A DNA stretch of 6,805 bases, taken from contig JASLEN010000115.1 of NCBI GenBank assembly GCA_030151105.1, forward strand, positions 1 through 6,805. The letters run 5' to 3'. The notes under the pieces were generated by a model. The model made no database searches. It was not told where the DNA came from and saw only the letters and a list, made by a program, of their open reading frames with translations. This document shows positions 1-5,378 of the stretch, piece after piece. How positions within the stretch are numbered: position 1 is the first letter of the stretch; every line of letters starts with the position of its first letter. The translations under genes were made by a program, and so were the position numbers. This DNA is from Dysgonomonas sp. (GTDB taxonomy: Bacteria > Bacteroidota > Bacteroidia > Bacteroidales > Dysgonomonadaceae).

Positions 1-539
1 TGATGTCTCAAACCACAGGTGGACAAGTGGAGGCTATAACATGGAATACCTCGCAAGGTTTTTCTACTGCACTGAGTGCTTTTGTTGCTCAGAATTATGC
101 TGCAAAAAAGATTGAGCGTGGAGTGCAAGCCTATTTCTATACTTTGAAGATTCTAAGTGTTGTAGGTTTCTTTGTTAGCTTGGCATTCATTTTCTATGGG
201 AGAGAGATTTTTGGAATCATCGTGCCGCACGAAGATGCGATGAATGCTGGAGGACAATACCTTTTTGTGATGGGTACGGTTCAAATATTTCTGATGCTAG
301 AAGTTACCTCGCAAGGAATGTTCAATGGTATTGGGCGAACGATAGAGCCTGCCGTAATCAGTATTTCATTTAATGTGTTGCGTATCCCATTGGCAATGTA
401 TCTGGGGACAATAATGGGTGGAGTTATGGGTGTTTGGTGGGCAATCGCTATCTCGACTGTTTGCAAAGGGATTATAATGCCAACATGGTTTTCTCTACTT
501 TATAAAAGGATTAAAAAGAAACAACATCAAACTGCATAG
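1..539 (+). CDS. MATE-family multidrug/cation antiporter, C-terminal part (5' end outside window)
   Basis: This is the C-terminal part of a MATE (multidrug and toxic compound extrusion) inner-membrane antiporter, which exports drugs or cationic metabolites in exchange for Na+ or H+. The reading frame is open from base 3 to the TAG at 537-539, giving 178 residues. The family is normally about 440-460 residues, and the first residues read like an internal MATE segment (TWNTSQGFSTALSAFVAQNY, about residues 13-32). The ATG at base 3 is therefore probably an internal Met and the true start lies upstream of the window. Hydrophobic segments are visible at about residues 47-65, 84-104, 116-134 and 138-160, followed by a basic cytoplasmic tail (KRIKKK). 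The gene converges with queF. Its last codons form part of a hairpin that probably terminates the queC-queF transcript. The substrate cannot be read from sequence. Confidence 0.85.
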   Translation, partial: MSQTTGGQVEAITWNTSQGFSTALSAFVAQNYAAKKIERGVQAYFYTLKILSVVGFFVSLAFIFYGREIFGIIVPHEDAMNAGGQYLFVMGTVQIFLMLEVTSQGMFNGIGRTIEPAVISISFNVLRIPLAMYLGTIMGGVMGVWWAIAISTVCKGIIMPTWFSLLYKRIKKKQHQTA

Positions 540-550
540 TCTGATGTTGT
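511..550 (-). terminator. Intrinsic terminator of the queC-queF transcript, embedded in the end of the MATE gene
   Basis: Bases 521-529 (ACAACATCA) and 542-550 (TGATGTTGT) form a perfect 9-bp inverted repeat. The stem continues past one A/C mismatch with ACT/AGT (531-533/538-540), closing a GCAT loop. Read on the minus strand, the hairpin is followed by TTCTTTTTAA (complement of 511-520), which suits an intrinsic terminator about 24 nt past the queF stop. Read on the plus strand, it is followed by CAAATTATAT, a poor U-tract, so it is probably mainly a minus-strand terminator. Confidence 0.7.
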
Positions 551-573
551 CAAATTATATCGGTAAGTAAGAT

Positions 574-1041
574 TTACTTCAATCCTAATGGATCATGACG
601 AAGTAAACGTTCTTCAGCCATCTTTTCATATTTTGTATTTGGACGACCATAATTTGCATAAGGGTAAATGCTAATTCCTCCACGTGGAGTGAAGATGCCA
701 ACCACTTCTATGTAATGTGGATCCATCAATTTAATGAGATCATCCATGATAATATTCATGCAATCTTCATGAAAAGCGCCATGATTTCGGAAGCTGAATA
801 GGTAAAGTTTTAGAGCCTTGCTCTCTACCATTTTCACATTTGGAATGTAGCTGATGTGAATAGTTGCAAAATCTGGTTGACCCGTGATAGGGCATAGACT
901 TGTAAACTCTGGACAATTGAACGTAACCCAATAGTCTCTTCCTTGATGCTTATTATCAAATGCTTCCAGTACTTCTGGTGCATAATTATCTTTGTATGCT
1001 GTTTTTGCGCCCAATAGGCTTAGTCCTTCTATTTCTGACAT
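574..1041 (-). CDS. queF: NADPH-dependent 7-cyano-7-deazaguanine reductase (preQ0 to preQ1)
   Basis: QueF reduces the nitrile of preQ0 to the aminomethyl group of preQ1 using two NADPH. preQ1 is the base inserted into tRNA by Tgt on the way to queuosine. At 155 residues this is the short, unimodular (YkvM-like) type rather than the long two-domain E. coli type. The segment FTSLCPITGQPDFATI (residues 46-61) holds the catalytic Cys50, which forms the thioimide with preQ0, and the general acid Asp57. The QueF NADPH-binding motif appears as ESKALKLY (73-80). FRNHGAFHED (84-93) supplies the conserved substrate-binding His91-Glu92. The ATG is separated from the queC TAA by a single base, so the two genes are almost certainly co-transcribed and perhaps translationally coupled. 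No strong Shine-Dalgarno is seen; the upstream region is A-rich, as is usual in this phylum. Confidence 0.96.
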   Translation of the reverse strand: MSEIEGLSLLGAKTAYKDNYAPEVLEAFDNKHQGRDYWVTFNCPEFTSLCPITGQPDFATIHISYIPNVKMVESKALKLYLFSFRNHGAFHEDCMNIIMDDLIKLMDPHYIEVVGIFTPRGGISIYPYANYGRPNTKYEKMAEERLLRHDPLGLK

Positions 1042-1042
1042 T

Positions 1043-1705
1043 TTATTTCGTTTTTCTGTTTTCTAAATATTTTTTCAATCCCTCATTGCGGAGTGTACAT
1101 GCTGGGCATTCTCCACATCCATCGGCTATTACGCCATTGTAGCAAGTCAATGTTTCATTTCTGACTAGGTCAAAAACGCCTAATTCATCGGATAATTGCC
1201 ATACCTCAGATTTATCTCTCCACATCAATGGTGTATGAATCTCGAAATTCTTGTCCATTGCTAAGTTGATTGAAGAATTTGCTGAAAGAATAAAATTCTG
1301 ACGGCAATCTGGATAGCCGCTGAAATCGGCTTCTGAAACTCCCGTTACGATATGGCAAATATTGTGCGCATAGGCAATGGTGGCTGCAAAAGTGAGGAAT
1401 AGAAGATTTCTGCCTGGTACAAAGGTGTTTGGAAAATCGCTTTCGCCTTTCTCTTTGTCCATCTCTATATCGCTGGTTAATGAGCTAGGTGCTAATTGTC
1501 CAATCATGGAGGCATCCAAAACCTGAAAAGGGATGTTGTTTTTCTCTGCAATTGCTCGTGCTACTTCTACTTCCTGTGAATGTCTTTGTCCATAGGTGAT
1601 GCAAAGTGTTCTGACAGAAGCAAATTGCTTGAGTGCCCAAAATAGGCAGGTGGTGGAGTCTTGCCCACCAGAAAATAATACTAGTGCGGATTCTTTTTTT
1701 ATCAT
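1043..1705 (-). CDS. queC: 7-cyano-7-deazaguanine (preQ0) synthase
   Basis: QueC converts 7-carboxy-7-deazaguanine to preQ0 in the cytoplasm, using ATP and ammonia, directly upstream of the QueF step. The 220-residue length is normal. The N-terminal PP-loop ATP pyrophosphatase motif SGGQDS is at residues 12-17. Family segments FVPGRN (95-100) and GVSEADFSGYPDCR (122-135) follow. The C-terminal zinc-binding cysteines are all present, at Cys188, Cys197, Cys200 and Cys203 (TCYN...CGECPACTLR). The gene is first in a two-gene unit with queF. Its 5' region has a good Bacteroidota promoter and a structured leader resembling a preQ1-sensing element, which would make sense as end-product feedback. The start ATG follows an A-rich stretch with no clear Shine-Dalgarno. 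queD and queE are not in this window. Confidence 0.96.
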   Translation of the reverse strand: MIKKESALVLFSGGQDSTTCLFWALKQFASVRTLCITYGQRHSQEVEVARAIAEKNNIPFQVLDASMIGQLAPSSLTSDIEMDKEKGESDFPNTFVPGRNLLFLTFAATIAYAHNICHIVTGVSEADFSGYPDCRQNFILSANSSINLAMDKNFEIHTPLMWRDKSEVWQLSDELGVFDLVRNETLTCYNGVIADGCGECPACTLRNEGLKKYLENRKTK

Positions 1706-1709
1706 ATTA

Positions 1710-1744
1710 CTTTGTTTTTTACGTGGTTGATCCTAAGCTACACG
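1710..1744 (-). promoter_or_regulatory. Candidate preQ1-I-like riboswitch in the queC leader
   Basis: Read 5' to 3' on the minus strand, the leader has CGUG (1744-1741), a 15-nt loop starting with U (1740) and ending with C (1726), CACG (1725-1722), then UAAAAAA (1721-1715) and CAAAG (1714-1710). The queC ATG starts 5 nt later. CGUG/CACG can form P1. CUUAG in the loop (1737-1733) can pair with CAAAG in the tail as a pseudoknot P2, with four pairs and one A-A mismatch. This is the architecture of class I preQ1 aptamers: a small hairpin, an A-rich tail docking into it, a U as the first loop base, and a C just before the 3' arm of P1. P1 has only 4 bp and the loop is longer than in well-studied examples. 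The gene context (preQ1 biosynthesis) supports the idea. The call is an inference from hand folding. Confidence 0.4.
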
Positions 1745-1761
1745 GAAAGGGCTTTCCTTTC
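1745..1761 (-). promoter_or_regulatory. Hairpin at the 5' end of the queC leader RNA
   Basis: A 6-bp perfect inverted repeat (GAAAGG 1745-1750 and CCTTTC 1756-1761, 5-nt spacer) would form a small hairpin near the very start of the queC transcript. It directly abuts the P1 stem of the candidate preQ1-binding fold. It could stabilise the 5' end or stack on the aptamer. It is not a terminator in either direction. Confidence 0.4.
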
Positions 1762-1768
1762 GAGAGGG

Positions 1769-1800
1769 CAAAAGTAATACTTTTTGTAGATATAGTGAAA
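1769..1800 (-). promoter_or_regulatory. Bacteroidota-type promoter for queC-queF
   Basis: On the minus strand TACTTTTG (1776-1769) matches the TAnnTTTG -7 element exactly. TTTC (1800-1797) lies 20 nt upstream and differs by one base from the TTTG -33 element. Transcription would start around 1762-1765, giving a leader of about 60 nt that contains the hairpin and the candidate riboswitch. Confidence 0.6.
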
Positions 1801-1819
1801 TAGATTCTATAGAGATGTT

Positions 1820-1863
1820 CGTTGGTTAAGCTCAGGTTAAGATGAATATAAGGTGAGTATAAG
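1820..1863. repeat. Four 11-bp phased direct repeats upstream of the queC promoter
   Basis: TAAG occurs at 1827-1830, 1838-1841, 1849-1852 and 1860-1863, exactly 11 bp apart. The four 11-bp units are CGTTGGTTAAG, CTCAGGTTAAG, ATGAATATAAG and GTGAGTATAAG. The first two share GGTTAAG and the last two share TATAAG. No further copy is seen on either side. The array lies between the trpS terminator and the queC promoter, at about -56 to -99 from the inferred queC start. Hexamer half-sites with 5-bp gaps are typical of OmpR/PhoB-family response regulator sites, so this may be an operator; that role is inferred. Confidence 0.5.
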
Positions 1864-1873
1864 ATTCTGAATG

Positions 1874-1913
1874 GAAAAAAGATGCCCCGATTCTTATGCA
1901 AGAATTGGGGCAT
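1874..1913 (-). terminator. Intrinsic terminator of trpS
   Basis: Bases 1882-1888 (ATGCCCC) pair with 1907-1913 (GGGGCAT), and 1890-1895 (ATTCTT) pair with 1900-1905 (AAGAAT). The loop is ATGC and there is one non-Watson-Crick position (1889/1906). On the minus strand this long GC-capped stem is followed at once by CTTTTTTCC, a U-tract. It begins about 20 nt past the trpS stop. The plus-strand trailer (TATTTTG) is weaker, and no plus-strand gene reads into it. Confidence 0.88.
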
Positions 1914-1933
1914 TATTTTGTTGAAATGTGAGA

Positions 1934-2923
1934 TTACATTCTTTTGAATCCCATTATTTCTCTTACTTCTCTCAATGTTTTTACAGCGTTTTCTCTCGCT
2001 TTTTCAGCTCCGTCTGTTGCCACTTTGTGTAAGTAGGCATCATCGTTTTGAATGTCGATAATGCGTTCACGAATTGGAGTTGTTACTTTGATGATGTCTT
2101 CAGCCAATTGTTTTTTCAAATCACCATAGCGAATTGAGCAATTGTTCCAAGCATCTTCGTAGTGTTTGTTTACTTCTTCGTCTGAAACTAATCGTAAGAA
2201 AGTGAAAAGATTCTCGATGATTTCAGGTTTTTCAGAATTTGGTTCTGTTGGGCCACCATCTGTAACTGCACGTTTAACCTTCTTTTCTAATGTTTTTGCA
2301 TCATCAGCCAAGTATAAGCAGTTACCTTCCGATTTTCCCATTTTCCCGCTGCCATCAAGCCCTGGAATACGAATTGGTTTTTCTCCATAGTTGAAAGCCA
2401 CAGGTTCTTTGAAGTATTCTACTCCATAGAAACTATTGAAACGACGTGCAAATGTGCGTGTCATTTCCAAGTGTTGCATTTGATCTTCTCCTACTGGCAC
2501 TTTGTCTGCATTGTGCATAAGTATATCAGCAGCCATTAGTGTTGGATAGGTAAGTAGTCCTGCATTTACGTTGTCTGGGTTCTTGCGAGCCTTATCTTTG
2601 AAAGCAGCAGTCTTAGCCAATTCTCCCATGCGTGCGTGCATATTGAGAAGAAGGTATAGCTCACACACTTCGGGCACATCGCTTTGTATGTAAATGGTCG
2701 AAGTATTAGGGTCGATGCCCGCAGCTAAATATTCGGTCAATACGTTTTTCACATTTGCGTGAAGTGTTTTAGGATCGGGGTGTGTAGTCAATGAGTGAAA
2801 GTCTGCAATGAAGAAGTAACAATTGTTCTCGTGTTGCATTCTCGTAAAGTTTCTCAATGCTCCATAATAGTTTCCTAAGTGAAGATTTCCTGTTGAGCGA
2901 ATACCGCTTAATATAGTTTCCAT
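1934..2923 (-). CDS. trpS: Tryptophan--tRNA ligase
   Basis: TrpS is a class I aminoacyl-tRNA synthetase that activates tryptophan with ATP and charges tRNA-Trp as a cytoplasmic homodimer. The 329-residue length is typical of bacterial TrpS. The HIGH-equivalent signature is in TGNLHLGNYYGA (residues 11-22, with His15 and Gly17). The KMSKS-equivalent loop is GSGKMGKSEGN (191-201). Other TrpS landmarks are ADFHSLT (40-46), YPTLMAADIL (126-135) and VPVGEDQMQHLE (142-153), which line the tryptophan and ATP pockets. The ATG follows a short A/T-rich leader with no Shine-Dalgarno. The gene appears monocistronic, with a clear promoter (2955-2987) and a clear terminator (1874-1913). No tryptophan leader peptide or T-box-like structure is visible in the short 5' leader. 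Confidence 0.97.
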   Translation of the reverse strand: METILSGIRSTGNLHLGNYYGALRNFTRMQHENNCYFFIADFHSLTTHPDPKTLHANVKNVLTEYLAAGIDPNTSTIYIQSDVPEVCELYLLLNMHARMGELAKTAAFKDKARKNPDNVNAGLLTYPTLMAADILMHNADKVPVGEDQMQHLEMTRTFARRFNSFYGVEYFKEPVAFNYGEKPIRIPGLDGSGKMGKSEGNCLYLADDAKTLEKKVKRAVTDGGPTEPNSEKPEIIENLFTFLRLVSDEEVNKHYEDAWNNCSIRYGDLKKQLAEDIIKVTTPIRERIIDIQNDDAYLHKVATDGAEKARENAVKTLREVREIMGFKRM

Positions 2924-2954
2924 ACTTTATTTACTTATGTTCAATGTTTATATA

Positions 2955-2987
2955 CAAAGATAATCAAAATGATACTTATTTTTCAAA
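2955..2987 (-). promoter_or_regulatory. Bacteroidota-type promoter for trpS
   Basis: On the minus strand TTTG (2987-2984) is followed after 21 nt by TATCTTTG (2962-2955). Both match the TTTG / TAnnTTTG consensus perfectly. Transcription would start near 2949, leaving a leader of about 25 nt before the trpS ATG. Confidence 0.75.
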
Positions 2988-3006
2988 TCTAATTTATATA
3001 TCTTTG
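2975..3006 (+). promoter_or_regulatory. Bacteroidota-type promoter for the exported hydrolase gene
   Basis: TATCTTTG at 2999-3006 is a perfect TAnnTTTG -7 element and is identical to the one used by the divergent trpS promoter. The -33 region is weak: only CTTA (2975-2978) sits at the expected 20-nt spacing. The inferred start near 3011 leaves about 36 nt of leader, which includes an AGAGGA ribosome-binding sequence at 3037-3042, 4 nt before the ATG. Confidence 0.55.
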
Positions 3007-3046
3007 GTCATAATCAATTACAACAACTAATTTAATAGAGGATACA

Positions 3047-3916
3047 ATGGTTCGTAAAATAATTTTACTCACTACTGTTTTAATTATTTCTACAATGAGT
3101 ACAACGGCACAAGAAATTGTAAAGCTTTGGGCGAATGGCGCTCCGTCTGATAACAAGTTGACTGAAGCTGAAAAGTACGATAAATCGAGCAATTGGAATA
3201 CAAATGTTTCCGAGGCAGAGTTGCATATCTACAAAGCAACAAAGAATGATGATGGCAAAGTCGTTATAATTTGCCCTGGTGGAGGATATGCAGGTTTGGC
3301 ATTTGGACACGAGGGAATAGATGTAGCAAAATGGTTGAATAGTAAAGGAGTTACAGCTGTTATTTTAAAATATAGAATGCCTAATATGAACTCGAATATT
3401 CCTCTCGAAGATGGGCATCAAGCTATGCGCTATGTGAGGGACAATGCTGATAAACTAGGCATTGATACAAACAAAGTGGGAATTCTTGGTTTTTCCGCAG
3501 GTGGACATTTAGCCGCTTCTGTTTCTACGCACTATGCAGATAAACGAACTAATACCCGCCCTAATTTCTCTATCCTTTTCTACCCTGTCATAACGATGCA
3601 GAAAGCAACTCATGGAGGGTCGAGAACAAATCTGTTGGGTGAAAAACCATCAGATGCAACGATGTATCGTTTTTCGTGCGATAGACAAGTGTCGGTGAAT
3701 ACGCCTCCAACAATCTTACTATTGAGCGATGATGATGAATCGGTACAGACTGATAATAGTATCCTATATTATAGAGCATTGAAAAAAAATAACATACCAG
3801 CTACGATGTATATTTTTCCAGTAGGGGGACATGGGTGGGGATTCAGAGAGGATTTCAAATATCATGATGAGATGAAAACTCTTCTAGGCAAATGGTTGGA
3901 TGATTTGAAGCTATAA
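3047..3916 (+). CDS. Exported alpha/beta hydrolase (esterase/acetylxylan-esterase-like)
   Basis: This 289-residue protein is a serine hydrolase of the alpha/beta fold, close in style to secreted carbohydrate esterases of Bacteroidota. Residues 1-21 look like a Sec signal peptide: a basic start (MVRK), a hydrophobic core, and likely cleavage after STTA. No lipobox Cys is seen, so a periplasmic or secreted location is inferred. CPGGGYAGLA (76-85) is the oxyanion-hole loop. GFSAGG (148-153) holds the nucleophile Ser150. The SDDDESV stretch (227-233) carries the likely acid among Asp228-230, and GGHGWG (260-265) supplies His262. The triad is therefore complete. The ATG is supported by AGAGGA 4 nt upstream. 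The substrate is unknown: no polysaccharide-utilisation genes are nearby, and neighbours are housekeeping genes. No terminator is seen before the next gene, 61 bp downstream. Confidence 0.88.
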   Translation: MVRKIILLTTVLIISTMSTTAQEIVKLWANGAPSDNKLTEAEKYDKSSNWNTNVSEAELHIYKATKNDDGKVVIICPGGGYAGLAFGHEGIDVAKWLNSKGVTAVILKYRMPNMNSNIPLEDGHQAMRYVRDNADKLGIDTNKVGILGFSAGGHLAASVSTHYADKRTNTRPNFSILFYPVITMQKATHGGSRTNLLGEKPSDATMYRFSCDRQVSVNTPPTILLLSDDDESVQTDNSILYYRALKKNNIPATMYIFPVGGHGWGFREDFKYHDEMKTLLGKWLDDLKL

Positions 3917-3977
3917 GATGCTGATACTCTTTTAATGTTTTTTGAAAGTGTTGAATTTAAAAAGTGTAAGAACAAAG

Positions 3978-5204
3978 ATGAATAAAATAAAAGTAGCCAA
4001 TCCCGTAGTGGAAATAGATGGCGATGAGATGACTAGAATAATGTGGAAAGAGATCAAAGACAAATTGATTCATCCATATCTTGATATTGATTTGAAATAC
4101 TATGATTTGAGTATTCAAAATCGTGATGCTACAAACGATCAAATAACAATAGATAGTGCTGAAGCTACAAAGAAATATAATGTGGCTATCAAGTGTGCTA
4201 CTATCACTGCTGATGAGGGGCGAGTGAAAGAATTTGGGTTGAAGAAAATGTGGAAATCTCCCAATGGAACTATTCGTAACATAGTGGGGGGAACAGTTTT
4301 TCGTGAGCCAATTATTATCAAAAATATTCCTCGACTAGTGTCCTCTTGGACTCGCCCAATTGTGATTGGACGTCATGCCAATGCAGACCAATATACAGCT
4401 ACCAATTTTGTAACCAAAGGAAAAGGTGTGTTGACTATGACCTTTACGCCTGAGGATGGAAGTGAACCCGTAACACATACGGTTTACAATTATACAGGCG
4501 ATGGGGTGGCAATGGGAATGTACAATACGGATGAGTCTATCTACGATTTTGCTCATTCATGTTTTGCTATGGCATTGCAAAAGAATTATCCATTGTATCT
4601 TTCCACCAAGAATACTATTCTTCAGCAATATGATGGGCGTTTCAAAGATATTTTTCAAGAGGTATTTGAGAAAAACTATCAAGATAAATTTAAACAAGCA
4701 GGATTGACCTATCAGCATCGCTTGATTGATGATATGGTGGCGCTTGCTCTGCGTGAAGATGGATTTGTGTGGGCTTGCAAAAACTATGATGGCGATGTGC
4801 AATCAGACTCTCTTGCACAAGGCTTTGGTTCATTGGGCTTGATGACTTCTATCCTGATAACTCCTGATGGAAAAACTGTAGAATCTGAGGCTGCACACGG
4901 CACAGTAACAAGTCACTATCGTGAGTGGCAGGCTGGACGTGAAGTGCTGACGAACCCAATTGCAACCATTTATGCTTGGACTCGTGGCTTGGCTCATCGA
5001 GGACGATTGGATGGAAATCAAGAGTTGATTGACTTTTGTCAAAAGCTGGAAGAAGTCTGTATAGAGGTTGTAGAAGCAGGCAATTTGACCGAAGATATGG
5101 CTGTTTTGATTTATAAAGAAAAACTAGAAAGAAAGCACTACATGGATATGTATGAGTTTCTGGATGTGATAGACCAAGCGTTAAAAGTAAAGCTAGGGCA
5201 TTGA
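3978..5204 (+). CDS. icd: Isocitrate dehydrogenase, dimeric eukaryotic-type (subfamily II)
   Basis: This enzyme oxidatively decarboxylates isocitrate to 2-oxoglutarate, feeding glutamate synthesis and reductant supply. The chosen ATG gives 408 residues beginning MNKIKVANPVVEIDGDEMTR, which matches the family N-terminus. An in-frame ATG at 3942 would add 12 atypical residues. The sequence resembles human cytosolic IDH1 rather than E. coli Icd. Substrate residues are conserved: Ser94, Arg100, Arg109, Arg132 (IGRHANADQ), Tyr139 and Lys211 (STKNT). Metal-binding Asp251/252, Asp273 and Asp277 (RLIDDM, NYDGDVQSD) are also present. In the NADP loop, AAHGTVTSHY (305-314), Ser312 replaces the Arg (Arg314 in human IDH1) that grips the 2'-phosphate, while His313 is kept. 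Cofactor preference is therefore uncertain, although NADP dependence is the family default. No clear promoter is seen in the 61-bp gap, so read-through from the hydrolase gene is possible. Confidence 0.95.
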   Translation: MNKIKVANPVVEIDGDEMTRIMWKEIKDKLIHPYLDIDLKYYDLSIQNRDATNDQITIDSAEATKKYNVAIKCATITADEGRVKEFGLKKMWKSPNGTIRNIVGGTVFREPIIIKNIPRLVSSWTRPIVIGRHANADQYTATNFVTKGKGVLTMTFTPEDGSEPVTHTVYNYTGDGVAMGMYNTDESIYDFAHSCFAMALQKNYPLYLSTKNTILQQYDGRFKDIFQEVFEKNYQDKFKQAGLTYQHRLIDDMVALALREDGFVWACKNYDGDVQSDSLAQGFGSLGLMTSILITPDGKTVESEAAHGTVTSHYREWQAGREVLTNPIATIYAWTRGLAHRGRLDGNQELIDFCQKLEEVCIEVVEAGNLTEDMAVLIYKEKLERKHYMDMYEFLDVIDQALKVKLGH

Positions 5205-5221
5205 ATAATACGATAATTGGC

Positions 5222-5252
5222 ATTGCTGTGTAAAACCAAACTTGTATATTTG
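5222..5252 (+). promoter_or_regulatory. Candidate Bacteroidota-type promoter for ybeY
   Basis: TATATTTG at 5245-5252 fits TAnnTTTG exactly, with ATTG (5222-5225) 19 nt upstream as a near-match to TTTG. The inferred start near 5257 gives a leader of about 120 nt, unusually long for this window. The -7 element overlaps the left arm of the inverted repeat described at 5251-5360. Confidence 0.5.
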
Positions 5253-5360
5253 TAAGGTACTTATCTAGAAATGAGTTAATCCAAATTGTAAATAGCGGTC
5301 TTTCAAGCTATAGCCGCATATTATTTTGGATGCATAATAAAAGAGGTCTGAGACCTTACA
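5251..5360. repeat. Nested inverted-repeat (structured) element between icd and ybeY
   Basis: Three nested complementary pairs are visible. The outer arms are TGTAAGGT (5251-5258) and ACCTTACA (5353-5360). The middle arms are ATCCAAA (5279-5285) and TTTGGAT (5325-5331). The inner arms are AATA-GCGG (5291-5298) and CCGC-A-TATT (5314-5322, one bulged A), closing a loop of about 15 nt. The outer right arm can instead fold locally as AGGTC-TGA-GACCT (5344-5356), which would compete with the outer pairing. No U-tract follows, so it is not an intrinsic terminator. It may be a structured leader of ybeY, a small non-coding RNA or the remnant of a small palindromic element; I do not recognise it as a known family. 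Confidence 0.45.
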
Positions 5361-5378
5361 ACTAAAGAATATACTGCA

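Noticed and set aside
3..539. Treating the MATE frame starting at base 3 as a complete small membrane protein.
   Set aside because: Its sequence aligns by eye with the internal and C-terminal part of MATE proteins and is less than half the usual length, with the frame running to the window edge.
1719..1913. Minus-strand open frame of 64 codons in the trpS-queC gap.
   Set aside because: It runs through the trpS terminator hairpin, the repeat array, the queC promoter and the leader structure; no start context or protein family is recognisable.
3942..3977. Upstream in-frame ATG that would extend isocitrate dehydrogenase by 12 residues.
   Set aside because: The added residues (MKVLNLKSVRTK) do not resemble the family N-terminus, while the ATG at 3978 gives the expected MNKIKVANPVVEIDGDE start.
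4849..5223. Open frame of 124 codons on the minus strand, opposite isocitrate dehydrogenase.
   Set aside because: It lies antisense to a well-conserved gene, has no recognisable motifs, promoter or start region, and is best explained as a shadow of the real frame.
5231..5365. The icd-ybeY inverted repeat considered as an integron attC site or an IS end.
   Set aside because: No convincing RYYYAAC/GTTRRRY core pair, no integrase or cassette gene, no transposase and no flanking target duplication are visible; the neighbours are core genes.
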